From the NCBI RefSeq assembly GCF_009823805.1, contig NZ_WUEK01000002.1:310001-374000 (forward strand): a DNA stretch of 64,000 nucleotides, in the 5' to 3' direction. This DNA is from Nocardioides flavescens (GTDB taxonomy: Bacteria > Actinomycetota > Actinomycetes > Propionibacteriales > Nocardioidaceae). Both the position numbers and the translations under genes were made by a program. The notes under the pieces are model-generated. The model did no database searches. It was not told the origin of the DNA and saw only the letters and a list, made by a program, of their open reading frames with translations. Positions 32,700 to 44,597 of this stretch are shown here, piece after piece (the stretch's first letter is position 1; every line of letters begins with the position of its first letter).

Positions 32700-32748
32700 C
32701 GACAGTCGAACTCCTGGGTCACCTGGTGGCCCAGAGGTCCGACTGTCG
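32700..32748 (-). terminator. Inverted repeat downstream of the YbhB-type gene
   Basis: Nine-base arms (CGACAGTCG at 32700-32708, CGACTGTCG at 32740-32748) enclose an inner CTGGG/CCCAG pair. It lies 21 bases past the stop of the YbhB-type gene and upstream of the DUF2238-like gene on the same strand, so it could end transcription of the former. Confidence 0.5.
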
Positions 32749-32768
32749 ACGTACCGGTCGAGACCGGC

Positions 32769-33296
32769 TCAGTGCTGGTAGGTGCCCTTCAGGATGGCGC
32801 GGCCGGCGGTCTTGAAGGCCAGGTTGAACGACACGACGGCCGGCGAGGCGCTGGAGTCGACGCCGAGGGACTCCTCGCGCACGGCGTGCACCACGAAGTA
32901 GTAGCGGTGGACCTGGTCGCCCTCGGGCGGCGCGGCGCCGGTGAAGGCGAGCGTGCCGGCGTCGTTGCGGCACATGAACGCGTTGCCGGGCAGCTCGGCG
33001 CCCTCGGCGCCCGCGCCGGTCGGCAACGACGTGCAGTCGGCGGGCAGGTCGACGAGGACCCAGTGCCAGAACCCGCTCGGCGTCGGGGCGTCGGGGTCGA
33101 AGCAGGTCACGGTGAAGCTCTTGGTGTCCTCCGGGAACCCCGACCACGACAGCTGCGGCGAGGTGTCGCCGGCGGCCTGCACCTGGGCGTCGTCGAGGGG
33201 CTGGCCGTCGGCGACGTCCTCGCTGGTCACGCTGAACGACGGCACGGCGGGCAGCAGCTCGTACGGGTCCGGGCTGACGGGGCGGTCGAGCGTCAT
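32769..33296 (-). CDS. YbhB/YbcL-family (PEBP, Raf-kinase-inhibitor-like) protein
   Basis: A 175-aa phosphatidylethanolamine-binding-protein homologue. The signatures [51 protein letters not shown] and the later HRYYFVVHA are diagnostic. The bacterial role is unclear; binding of a small anionic ligand is the family expectation. No signal peptide, so it is cytosolic. ATG start. Confidence 0.92.
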   Translation of the reverse strand: MTLDRPVSPDPYELLPAVPSFSVTSEDVADGQPLDDAQVQAAGDTSPQLSWSGFPEDTKSFTVTCFDPDAPTPSGFWHWVLVDLPADCTSLPTGAGAEGAELPGNAFMCRNDAGTLAFTGAAPPEGDQVHRYYFVVHAVREESLGVDSSASPAVVSFNLAFKTAGRAILKGTYQH

Positions 33297-33394
33297 CGGG
33301 GCTCCTTCTCATGCTCACGTGTCGATTGGCGACACCGTCCGCACCCTGGGCGGCCGGCACCCGGTCCGGTACCCGCGGGGGCGATGATGGAGCC

Positions 33395-34672
33395 GTGGAC
33401 GAGATGATCACGGTGTCCCCGGCGACCGGTCCCGCGAGCTACCCGGCGCTCTACCCCGCGGGGCTGCGGCTCACCGGGCGACGCGTGCTGGTGGTGGGGG
33501 GCGGCCTCGTCGCCCAGCGGCGGCTGCCCCACCTGATCTCCGTCGGCGCCGCCGTCGAGCTGGTCTCGCCCGAGGTCACGCCGGCCGTCGAGGGGCTGAT
33601 CGGCGCGGGCGAGGTGACCTGGCACCGCCGTCGCTTCGAGGACGCCGACCTCGAGGGCGCGTGGTACGCCATCGCCGCGACCGACGACCCGGTCGCCAAC
33701 GACGCCGTCAGTCGCGGTGCGGAGGAGCGGCGCATCTTCTGCGTCCGCGCCGACGACGGCACCGAGGGCACCGCCTGGACCCCGGCCGTGGCCCGGCACG
33801 CGGGTGTGACGGTCGCCGTGCTGAGCAACCGTGAGCCGCGGCGCAGCGCCGCGATCCGCGACGAGATCCTCGAGGGGCTGCGCGAGGGCCGGATCGTGGC
33901 GCGCCAGGACCGCGAGCGCGCGCCGGGCGTCGTGCTCGTCGGCGGCGGGCCCGGCGATCCCGACCTCATCTCGGTGGCCGGACGCCGCGCCCTCATGGAG
34001 GCCGACGTCGTCGTGGCGGACCGGCTGGCCCCCCGCGAGCTGCTCGGCGACCTGCCCGCCGACGTCGAGCTCGTCGACGTCGCGAAGCTGCCCCGCGGGC
34101 GCTCGGCGCTGCAGGAGGAGATCAACCGGGTCATCGTCGAGCGGGCCCTGGCGGGTCAGAACGTCGTCCGGTTCAAGGGCGGCGACAACTTCGTCTTCGG
34201 CCGCGGCTTCGAGGAGATCGAGGCGTGCCGCGAGGCCGGGGTCGCGGTCACCGTGATCCCGGGGCTCACCAGCCCCGTCTCCGTGCCCGGCCTCGCAGGC
34301 ATCCCCGTCACGCACCGCGGCGTGGCGCACGACTTCACCGTCATCTCGGGCCACCTGCCGCCGGGCCACCCCGAGTCGCTCACCGACTGGGACGCCGTGG
34401 CCCGCCTGCACGGCACCGTCGTCCTCATGATGGCGGTGCAGAACGCTCCCGCGATCGCCGCCTCCCTCCTCGCGGGCGGCCGCCCGGCCCACACCCCGGT
34501 CGCGGTGGTGTGCGACGGGAGCATGCGGACCCAGCGGACCGTGCTGTCGACGCTGGCCGAGCTCGAGGCCGACCTGGAGCGCGAGGACGTGCGCCCGCCC
34601 GCGATCATCGTGGTGGGTCCGGTCGTCGCCGTCGCCCATCCCGAGCGGTACGCCGCCGCGCACCGCCGCTGA
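33395..34672 (+). CDS. Siroheme synthase-like fusion: precorrin-2 dehydrogenase + uroporphyrinogen-III C-methyltransferase
   Basis: A 425-aa two-domain enzyme. Residues 15-170 are the NAD-binding precorrin-2 dehydrogenase/ferrochelatase part (LYPAGLRLTGRRVLVVGGGLVAQRRLPHL, YAIAATDDPVAND). Residues 178-420 are the SUMT methyltransferase (VVLVGGGPGDPDLISVAGRRAL, RFKGGDNFVFGRGFEEIEAC, VIPGLTSPVSVPGLAGIPVTHRG). It makes sirohydrochlorin/precorrin-2 for siroheme or cobalamin. GTG at 33395 is chosen; ATG at 33404 is an alternative. No nitrite/sulfite reductase or cob gene is next to it. Confidence 0.92.
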   Translation: MDEMITVSPATGPASYPALYPAGLRLTGRRVLVVGGGLVAQRRLPHLISVGAAVELVSPEVTPAVEGLIGAGEVTWHRRRFEDADLEGAWYAIAATDDPVANDAVSRGAEERRIFCVRADDGTEGTAWTPAVARHAGVTVAVLSNREPRRSAAIRDEILEGLREGRIVARQDRERAPGVVLVGGGPGDPDLISVAGRRALMEADVVVADRLAPRELLGDLPADVELVDVAKLPRGRSALQEEINRVIVERALAGQNVVRFKGGDNFVFGRGFEEIEACREAGVAVTVIPGLTSPVSVPGLAGIPVTHRGVAHDFTVISGHLPPGHPESLTDWDAVARLHGTVVLMMAVQNAPAIAASLLAGGRPAHTPVAVVCDGSMRTQRTVLSTLAELEADLEREDVRPPAIIVVGPVVAVAHPERYAAAHRR

Positions 34673-34687
34673 GCAGCGCCTCGACCC

Positions 34688-35494
34688 GTGGCCGAGCTCA
34701 TCGCCCTCGACGACCCCACCGACCCCCGGCTCGCCGACTACCGCGACCTGCGCGACGTCGAGCTGCGCAAGCATCTCGAGGCCGAGCACGGCCTCTTCCT
34801 CGCCGAGGGGGAGAAGGTCGTGCGCCGCGCCGTCGAGGCCGGGCACACCCCCCGCTCGTTCCTGATGGCCCCGCGCTGGCTCGACGGCCTCGCGGACGTG
34901 CTCGACCGGACCGACGCGCCCTGCTACGTGCTGTCGGAGCAGCTGGCCGAGCAGGTGACCGGGTTCCACGTCCACCGAGGCGCTCTGGCCTCGCTGGAGC
35001 GCCGCCCGCTGCCGAGCCTCGACGAGGCGCTCGAGGGCGCCCGCTCGGTGCTGGTCCTCGAGGACGTCGTCGACCACACCAACGTCGGCGCGATCTTCCG
35101 CTGCGGCGCCGCCCTCGGATTCGACGCGGTGCTGCTGGCGCCCCGCTGCGCCGACCCGCTCTACCGGCGCGCGGTGAAGGTCGCGATGGGCGCCGTCTTC
35201 GCCCTGCCGTGGACCCGCCTCGAGGACTGGCACGGCGCGCTGCCGGCCCTGTCGGCTCGTGGCTTCACCACGGTCGCCCTCACCCTCGCCGACGACGCGG
35301 TGCCGGTGGAGGACGCCGTGCGCGGGGTCGACCGGCTCGCGCTGGTGCTCGGCTCGGAGGGCCACGGACTGTCGACGCGCTGGGAGACCTCCGCGGACCG
35401 GCGCGCGGTCATCCCGATGGCGGCGGGCATCGACTCGCTCAACGTCGCGGCGGCGGCCGCCGTCGCCTGCTACGTCGGCCAGTCGAGGGGGTAG
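34688..35494 (+). CDS. TrmH/SpoU-family RNA 2'-O-methyltransferase
   Basis: A 268-aa enzyme of the SPOUT class. The N-terminal substrate-binding domain (ELRKHLEAEHGLFLAEGEKVVRRAVEAG) precedes the knotted methyltransferase domain: VLEDVVDHTNVGAIFRCGAALG, LALVLGSEGHGLSTRWE and IPMAAGIDSLNVAAAAAVACY, i.e. the three TrmH motifs. The target (rRNA or tRNA) is not readable. GTG start, 15 bases after the siroheme gene. The 3' end overlaps the convergent peptide deformylase gene by 25 bases. Confidence 0.92.
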   Translation: MAELIALDDPTDPRLADYRDLRDVELRKHLEAEHGLFLAEGEKVVRRAVEAGHTPRSFLMAPRWLDGLADVLDRTDAPCYVLSEQLAEQVTGFHVHRGALASLERRPLPSLDEALEGARSVLVLEDVVDHTNVGAIFRCGAALGFDAVLLAPRCADPLYRRAVKVAMGAVFALPWTRLEDWHGALPALSARGFTTVALTLADDAVPVEDAVRGVDRLALVLGSEGHGLSTRWETSADRRAVIPMAAGIDSLNVAAAAAVACYVGQSRG

Positions 35495-36054
35495 TCCTCG
35501 GCCGCCTTCTCCATCGCCTTGGCCAGGCGCTTGCGGGCCTTGGTCGGCAGCCGGTCGCCGAACACCGTGCCGAGCGTGTGGTCGGTCTCGTGCTGCAGGC
35601 AGCGCGCCAGCAGCCCGGTGCCCTCGAACTCCACCGGCTCGCCGTCCAGACCGGTGCCGGTGACCCGGGCCCAGTCGGGCCGTGCGCAGGGTACGAAGGC
35701 CCCCGGGTAGCTCAGGCACCCCTCCTCGCCGTCGTCGAGGTGGCGGTCCTTGCCCTCGGGCAGCGTGAGCTCGGGGTTGCAGACCACGCCCACCGTGCTC
35801 TGTCCGGAGTCGTCGGGGCAGTCGAAGACGAACACCGCGCGGTCGACGCCGATCTGGCAGGCCGCGAGCCCGACCCCGTCGGCGGCGTACATCGTCTCGA
35901 CCATGTCGGCCACGAGCGAGCGCAGCGCGTCGTCGTACGCCGTCACCGGCTGCTGCGGCCGGTGCATGACCTCGGTGCCCCAGCGGGTGACGGGGCGGAT
36001 GACACCTCCGCGGGGGAGCTGACCGTACGGCGCGAGGGTGGGCTTCTCCGACAC
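35470..36054 (-). CDS. def: Peptide deformylase
   Basis: A 194-aa metalloenzyme that removes N-formyl groups from new proteins. All three motifs are present: GVGLAACQIG, EGCLSYPG with the metal-ligand Cys, and QHETDHTLG with HExxH-type metal and catalytic residues. The length is usual for PDF. The start GTG (V S E K P T) is chosen because the upstream in-frame region has no PDF-like sequence. It shares 25 bases with the end of the convergent methyltransferase gene. Confidence 0.93.
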   Translation of the reverse strand: MSEKPTLAPYGQLPRGGVIRPVTRWGTEVMHRPQQPVTAYDDALRSLVADMVETMYAADGVGLAACQIGVDRAVFVFDCPDDSGQSTVGVVCNPELTLPEGKDRHLDDGEEGCLSYPGAFVPCARPDWARVTGTGLDGEPVEFEGTGLLARCLQHETDHTLGTVFGDRLPTKARKRLAKAMEKAAEDYPLDWPT

Positions 36055-36146
36055 GTGCGCGACCCTATCGAGCCCGCCCGCCGAGCCGTGGGGAGCGGGC
36101 CGCCCGACGTGTGACCTGGGCCACGACGCGACACTGTAGTCGGATG

Positions 36147-36163
36147 TGTAACTCGGAGTTACA
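36147..36163. promoter_or_regulatory. Palindromic operator upstream of the acyl-CoA dehydrogenase pair
   Basis: TGTAACT-CGG-AGTTACA is a perfect 17-bp dyad ending 8 bases before the ATG. Its AT-rich sequence stands out from the region. The form is typical of TetR-family operators in actinobacterial lipid genes, but no regulator gene is adjacent. Confidence 0.7.
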
Positions 36164-36171
36164 GTAGAGCC

Positions 36172-37542
36172 ATGTTGCTCCCACCACTCGCCAAGCTGCG
36201 CCCGGGCGGTCGCCACGGGGTGGCGACGACCGAGACGCGTGACCCCATCGGCTACCTCGTCGCCGGGCTGAGCAGGCTCGCCCAGACCGACGTGCTCGAC
36301 CGCCTCGGACTGCGCAAGCAGGCCGAGCAGGCGGTCTTCACCGTGACCCGCAGCGGCTTCAGCACCGTCACCACGGCGAGCCGCACCTTCGCCCGCAGTG
36401 GGGCGAAGGACAAGGCCGGCGTCCGCGCGCCGGTCGCGAAGCGGAGCGGCCAGTTCGACCTGACGCCCAGCGAGGACGAGCAGATGCTCGTGGACGTCGT
36501 CACCGAGTTCGCGACCGAGGTCGTGCGCCCGGCGGCCCACGACGCGGACGCCGCGTGCGCGGCGCCGCGCGAGCTCCTGGAGGCGAGCCTCGAGATCGGC
36601 CTGCCGATCCTCGGGCTGCCCGAGACCCTGGGGGGAGTCTCGGAGGAGCGGTCGGCGATGGCCGGCACCCTGGTCGCGGAGGCCCTGGGCCGCGGCGACC
36701 TGGGGCTGGCCGTCGCCACCCTCGCCCCCGGCTCGGTCGCCACCGCGATCGGTCTGTGGGGCACCGATGAGCAGCAGCAGACCTACCTGCCGGCCTTCAC
36801 CGGCGACGACGTGCCGGCTGCGGCCCTGGCGCTCACCGAGCCCCACGTGCTGTTCGACGTGCTGTCGCCGCGGACCCGGGCGACCCGCACCGCCGACGGC
36901 TACGTGCTCGACGGCGTGAAGTCGCTCGTGCCCCGCGGCGCCGAGGCCGAGCTGTTCGTCGTCGGCGCCGAGCTCGAGGGACAGCCCGTGCTCTTCCTCG
37001 TCGAGAGCTCCACCCCGGGGCTCCGCGTCGAGGCCGACCCCGCGATGGGCGTGCGGGCCGCCTCGCTCACGACCCTGCACCTCGACGGCGTCACCGTGCC
37101 TCCCACCGCCGTGCTGGGCGCGACCGACGGCTCGACGTACGCCGAGTGCGTGCGGCTGTCCCGGCTCGCCTGGTGCGCGCTCGCGGTCGGCACCGCGCAG
37201 GCGGTGCTCGACTACGTCACGCCGTACGTGAAGGAGCGGGAGGCGTTCGGCGAGCCGATCGCCCACCGTCAGTCGGTGGCGTTCATGGTGGCCAACATCG
37301 CCATCGAGCTGCAGGCGATGCGCCTGCTCACCTGGAAGGCCGCCGGTCGTGCGGCCGCGGGCAAGGACTTCGCCCGTGAGGTCGCCCTGGCCCGCGAGGC
37401 CTGCGCGCACAAGGGCATGCAGATCGGTCTCGACGGCGTCCAGCTGCTCGGCGGCCACGGATTCGTCAAGGAGCACCCGGTGGAGCGGTGGTACCGCGAC
37501 CTCCGGGCGATCGGACTCATGGAAGGTGCGGTGCTGGTCTGA
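36172..37542 (+). CDS. Acyl-CoA dehydrogenase-like subunit, degenerate FAD site
   Basis: A 456-aa acyl-CoA dehydrogenase homologue with an unusual 95-residue N-terminal extension rich in basic and small residues. The ACAD fold is clear (LFVVGAELEGQPVLFLV, AFGEPIAHRQSVAFMVANIAIE, LLGGHGFVKEHPVERWYRDLRAIGL). The FAD/substrate loop, normally TEPxxGSD, reads LTEPHVLFDVLS, and the protein stops right after the LMEGAV segment that holds the catalytic-Glu position. It overlaps the next ACAD gene by one base. A heteromeric enzyme with this one as the partner subunit is likely. Confidence 0.83.
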   Translation: MLLPPLAKLRPGGRHGVATTETRDPIGYLVAGLSRLAQTDVLDRLGLRKQAEQAVFTVTRSGFSTVTTASRTFARSGAKDKAGVRAPVAKRSGQFDLTPSEDEQMLVDVVTEFATEVVRPAAHDADAACAAPRELLEASLEIGLPILGLPETLGGVSEERSAMAGTLVAEALGRGDLGLAVATLAPGSVATAIGLWGTDEQQQTYLPAFTGDDVPAAALALTEPHVLFDVLSPRTRATRTADGYVLDGVKSLVPRGAEAELFVVGAELEGQPVLFLVESSTPGLRVEADPAMGVRAASLTTLHLDGVTVPPTAVLGATDGSTYAECVRLSRLAWCALAVGTAQAVLDYVTPYVKEREAFGEPIAHRQSVAFMVANIAIELQAMRLLTWKAAGRAAAGKDFAREVALAREACAHKGMQIGLDGVQLLGGHGFVKEHPVERWYRDLRAIGLMEGAVLV

Positions 37543-38756
37543 TGGCCATCAATCTCGACGACCCGAAGAAGTTCCGAACCCTGGCCGGTCAGGCCCACCA
37601 GGTCGCGATGAACATGCTGCGGCCCATCAGCCGCAAGTACGACCTCGCCGAGCACGAGTACCCCAAGGAGCTCGACATGCTCGCCGCGATGATCGACGGG
37701 CTCTCCGAGTCCGGTGCGGCCGAGGGGGCCGGGGCGGCCGGCGTACGTCGCGACGAGAAGTCCGACGACGGGGCCAACAAGAACGGCGCCAACCTCGCCA
37801 GCGTCATGTCGATCCAGGAGATGTGCTGGGGCGACGTCGGGCTGCTGCTGTCGATGCCGCGCCAGGGCCTCGGCAACTCCGCCATCGCCAGCGTGGCCGA
37901 CGAGGAGCAGCTGAAGCGCTTCGAGGGTGTGTGGGCCGGCATGGCCATCACCGAGCCCGGCACCGGCTCCGACTCGGCCAACATCAAGACGACCGCCGTC
38001 CTCGACGGCGACGAGTACGTCCTCAACGGCGAGAAAATCTACGTCACCAGCGGGGACCGCGCCGACCACATCGTCGTGTGGGCGACGCTCGACCGCGACC
38101 TCGGCCGCGCGGCCATCAAGTCGTTCGTCGTGCCCAAGGGGACGCCCGGCATGCGGGTGGACCGGCTCGAGCACAAGCTCGGCATCCGGGCCTCCGACAC
38201 CGCGACGATCATCTTCGAGAACTGCCGCGTGCCGAAGGAGAACCTCCTCGGTTCCGCCGAGGTCGACCCCAAGCAGGGGTTCGCCGGCGCGATGGCGACC
38301 TTCGACAACACCCGCCCGCTCGTCGCCGCCATGGCGATCGGCTGTGCCACGGCCGCGCTCGACCTGACCCGCGAGCTGCTCACCGACGCGGGTGTCGAGA
38401 TCGACTACGACCGCCCCGGCCTCGCGCAGTCGGCCGCGGCGGCGAAGTTCCTGCAGCTCGAGTCCGACCTCGAGGGGGCGCGCCTGCTCATGCTGCAGGC
38501 GGCGTGGATGGCCGACAACCGCAAGCCCAACTCGCTCGAGGCGTCGATGGCCAAGGCCAAGGCCGGGCGCGTCGGCTCCGACGTGACGCTCTCCTGCGTC
38601 GAGCTCTGCGGCGCGGTGGGCTACTCGGAGTCCGAGCTGCTCGAGAAGTGGGCTCGCGACTCCAAGATCCTCGACATCTTCGAGGGCACCCAGCAGATCC
38701 AGCAGCTCATCGTGGCCCGACGCGTCCTGGGCCTGTCCAGCGCCGAGCTGAAGTAG
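37542..38756 (+). CDS. Acyl-CoA dehydrogenase, catalytic subunit
   Basis: A 404-aa flavoprotein with full ACAD motifs: MAITEPGTGSDSANIKTTA at the FAD/substrate site, IYVTSGDRADHIVVWA, LGIRASDTATIIFENCRVP, and catalytic Glu in ILDIFEGTQQIQQLIVAR. An Ala/Gly/Asp-rich insertion lies near residues 55-85 (GAAEGAGAAGVRRDEKSDD). Its ATG overlaps the stop of the preceding ACAD gene by one base (TGATG), so the two proteins are made together. The acyl substrate is unknown. Confidence 0.92.
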   Translation: MAINLDDPKKFRTLAGQAHQVAMNMLRPISRKYDLAEHEYPKELDMLAAMIDGLSESGAAEGAGAAGVRRDEKSDDGANKNGANLASVMSIQEMCWGDVGLLLSMPRQGLGNSAIASVADEEQLKRFEGVWAGMAITEPGTGSDSANIKTTAVLDGDEYVLNGEKIYVTSGDRADHIVVWATLDRDLGRAAIKSFVVPKGTPGMRVDRLEHKLGIRASDTATIIFENCRVPKENLLGSAEVDPKQGFAGAMATFDNTRPLVAAMAIGCATAALDLTRELLTDAGVEIDYDRPGLAQSAAAAKFLQLESDLEGARLLMLQAAWMADNRKPNSLEASMAKAKAGRVGSDVTLSCVELCGAVGYSESELLEKWARDSKILDIFEGTQQIQQLIVARRVLGLSSAELK

Positions 38757-38777
38757 ACCCGCGAGGGAGCGGACGAG

Positions 38778-38806
38778 CGCCGGCGGGTTCGGGGGACCCG
38801 CCGGCG
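38778..38806 (+). terminator. Terminator of the acyl-CoA dehydrogenase operon
   Basis: Perfect 11-base arms (CGCCGGCGGGT / ACCCGCCGGCG) with a 7-base loop (TCGGGGG), 22 bases after the stop codon, followed by TTGT. It is a strong intrinsic-terminator-like hairpin for this GC content. Confidence 0.8.
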
Positions 38807-38938
38807 TTGTCGCGCGCCGCGGCGTGGACGGGCGCAGGGTGGCGCGGGGTGGCGGTGCGTGAGCAACCTCCTGGGCTTCTCGGAAGGTTGCCGAGGCACC
38901 GCTGCCTGGTGCGTCGGCACAGCGCTCGTGCCCTACGC

Positions 38939-38973
38939 AGCGCGGCCCCGGACCAGAGGTCCGGGGCCGCGCT
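38939..38973. terminator. Very strong hairpin downstream of the Lys/Ala-rich gene
   Basis: Sixteen perfect base pairs (AGCGCGGCCCCGGACC / GGTCCGGGGCCGCGCT) close a 3-base loop (AGA), 17 bases past the stop of the minus-strand gene. It probably terminates that gene and may also work in the other direction. Confidence 0.8.
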
Positions 38974-38990
38974 CCTCGTCGAGGTCGGCG

Positions 38991-40073
38991 TCAGCTGCTG
39001 CTGGAGTCCGAGTCGTCGTCCTTGGTCACGTCGGCGGCCTTGGCGCCCGTCTCGGCCTCGGCCTGGACGGCCTTGGTCAGGGACGGGTCGACCAGCGGCG
39101 GGGTGCCCGGCTGCTGCAGGTCCGTGTCGGTCGTGTCGGGGTTGTGCGCGACGTCGGCCGCCGTGGTGTTGACCGGCGTCTTGGTCTCGGTCGCGGTGTC
39201 CTCGACCAGCTCGGAGGCCGAGAGCGGCGTCTGGAGTGCGGTGCCCGCACCCGGGTCGGCCGGGGCCTTCTTCGCGGGAGCCTTCTTCGCCGGAGCCTTC
39301 TTCGCGGCGGCCTTCTCGGCCGGGGCCTTCTTGGCGGCCGCGGCCTTGGCCGGAGCGGTCAGGGCCTCGGCGGCGGACGGCGCCTTCTTGACGGGAGCCT
39401 TCTTGACCGGAGACTTCTTGGCGGGGGTCTTCTTGGCGGGGATCTTCGCCGAGGGGGTCTCGGCCGTCGTGGTCGACTCCGTCGAGGTGGACGTCGGGCC
39501 AGCGGTCTTCTTCGCAGCCGGAGCCTTCTTCGCAGCCGGAGCCTTCTTCGCGGCCGGAGCCTTCTTCGCCGCCGGGGCCGGTGCCGCCGGGTCCACCGTC
39601 GACGCGCGACGGGCCGGGGTCCGCGACTCCTCGGAGGAGGTGGCGCCCTTGGCGGGGGCAGGTGCCTTGACGGGCGCCTTCTTCGCGGCCTTCTTGATGG
39701 GCGCGGGGGTGCTGCCCGCAGCGACGGACTTCTTGGCCGGTGTCTTCTTGGCGGGTGCCTTCTTGGCCGCCGGTGCCTTCTTCGCAGCCGGGGCCTTCTT
39801 GGCGACCGGGGCGGGAGCGGCAGGATCGGGGACGGCCACCGGAGCAGGAGTGCGGACCGGCTCGGCGACGGCTGCCTTCGTGGCGGCTCCCTTGCGGGTG
39901 GTCTTCTTCCCGGTGACGGCACCGACGACGGCGGCGGCCTCGCCCACCACCTTCATGCCGGTCCCGACGGGGTGCTTGACCACGGCGCCGGCGGTCTCGA
40001 CGACCGCCCCGACCGTGCCGACGGCGGCGTCGGCCGCGTCCTTGATCTTGCCGAGGGGGCTCTTGCGTGCCAC
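38991..40073 (-). CDS. Lys/Ala/Pro-rich histone-H1-like repeat protein
   Basis: A 360-aa protein. The first 65 residues are helical and Val/Ala-rich (KIKDAADAAVGTVGAVVETAG), without a clear membrane helix. The centre (about 95-270) is made of repeats of AAKKAP, AKKTP and VKKAP, like histone H1 or the tail of actinobacterial HupB. The C-terminus is acidic (DDDSDSSSS). It is likely a nucleic-acid- or polyanion-binding protein. GTG at 40073 with GGAAGGA upstream fits best; GTG at 40088 is also in frame. The repetitive DNA makes length variation between strains likely. Confidence 0.82.
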   Translation of the reverse strand: MARKSPLGKIKDAADAAVGTVGAVVETAGAVVKHPVGTGMKVVGEAAAVVGAVTGKKTTRKGAATKAAVAEPVRTPAPVAVPDPAAPAPVAKKAPAAKKAPAAKKAPAKKTPAKKSVAAGSTPAPIKKAAKKAPVKAPAPAKGATSSEESRTPARRASTVDPAAPAPAAKKAPAAKKAPAAKKAPAAKKTAGPTSTSTESTTTAETPSAKIPAKKTPAKKSPVKKAPVKKAPSAAEALTAPAKAAAAKKAPAEKAAAKKAPAKKAPAKKAPADPGAGTALQTPLSASELVEDTATETKTPVNTTAADVAHNPDTTDTDLQQPGTPPLVDPSLTKAVQAEAETGAKAADVTKDDDSDSSSS

Positions 40074-40187
40074 GGTGCGTCCTTCCACAGGCGACTGGGT
40101 TGCAGGTGCTGCACCGGCGAGCGGGTGGTGCCGCTGAAGGTTACTCGCCGGTACGACTGGTCAGAGTCAACCACCTGGGTGTACCCG

Positions 40188-40214
40188 CTCGACAGTCGTC
40201 GACCACCTGTCGAG
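40188..40214 (-). terminator. Inverted repeat downstream of the YiaAB-type gene
   Basis: Eight-base arms (CTCGACAG / CTGTCGAG) with an 11-base loop lie 10 bases past the stop of the YiaAB-type gene and about 115 bases before the Lys/Ala-rich gene on the same strand. Confidence 0.5.
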
Positions 40215-40224
40215 TGCGGACGAG

Positions 40225-40518
40225 TCAGGAGACCGCGCGGAACGGGTCGTGCTCGGCGAGCATCTTGTCGACCCGGGTCTGGTCGAGCCGGACGGCGACC
40301 GACTGCGACTCCTGGGCGTCGCGGATGCACTTGGCGAGGGTGAACGCCGAGGTCGTGAGGTAGAGCGTGCCGAGACCGAGGAAGGCCCGGACCCACGGGT
40401 CGACGGGCAGGTAGAGCACGGCGTAGAGCATCGCGACGAGGGCGATGGCGAAGGAGAGGCCGGCCTGGAGGAAGAAGGCGGCGGTGTTGCGGTGGCTCGG
40501 GGCGGAGTTCGTCGTCAT
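40225..40518 (-). CDS. YiaA/YiaB-like two-helix membrane protein
   Basis: A 97-aa protein with two membrane helices, FFLQAGLSFAIALVAMLYAVLYL and FLGLGTLYLTTSAFTLAKCIRD, joined by a short loop (PVDPWVRA). The spacing and the end of helix two (LAKCIRDAQE) match the YiaAB two-helix domain. The function is unknown. ATG at 40518, 96 bases from the divergent DUF2252 gene. Confidence 0.82.
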   Translation of the reverse strand: MTTNSAPSHRNTAAFFLQAGLSFAIALVAMLYAVLYLPVDPWVRAFLGLGTLYLTTSAFTLAKCIRDAQESQSVAVRLDQTRVDKMLAEHDPFRAVS

Positions 40519-40614
40519 GGGACCAGCCTCGGCGCCGCGTGGGGTCGTCGGCACCGGACGGCGTACCCGGGTGCTCTGAGCCCGCGTACTCACCCTTCGG
40601 GGTACCGCACCGCC

Positions 40615-44594
<3,980 letters not shown>

Positions 44595-44597
44595 TCC

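Noticed and set aside
33297..33394. Cobalamin riboswitch before the siroheme/SUMT fusion gene
   Set aside because: The space is under 100 bases and no B12-box-like sequence or multi-arm fold was found.
39250..39800. Short tandem repeats suggesting a CRISPR-like array
   Set aside because: Repeats are irregular in length, stay in one reading frame and encode AAKKAP units; there are no spacers and no cas genes.
39022..40137. Plus-strand frame rich in Ala/Phe opposite the Lys/Ala-rich gene, looking like a membrane protein
   Set aside because: AAG/GCC repeats read backwards give Phe/Leu/Gly/Ala. The minus strand has a good ribosome-binding site and a downstream hairpin.
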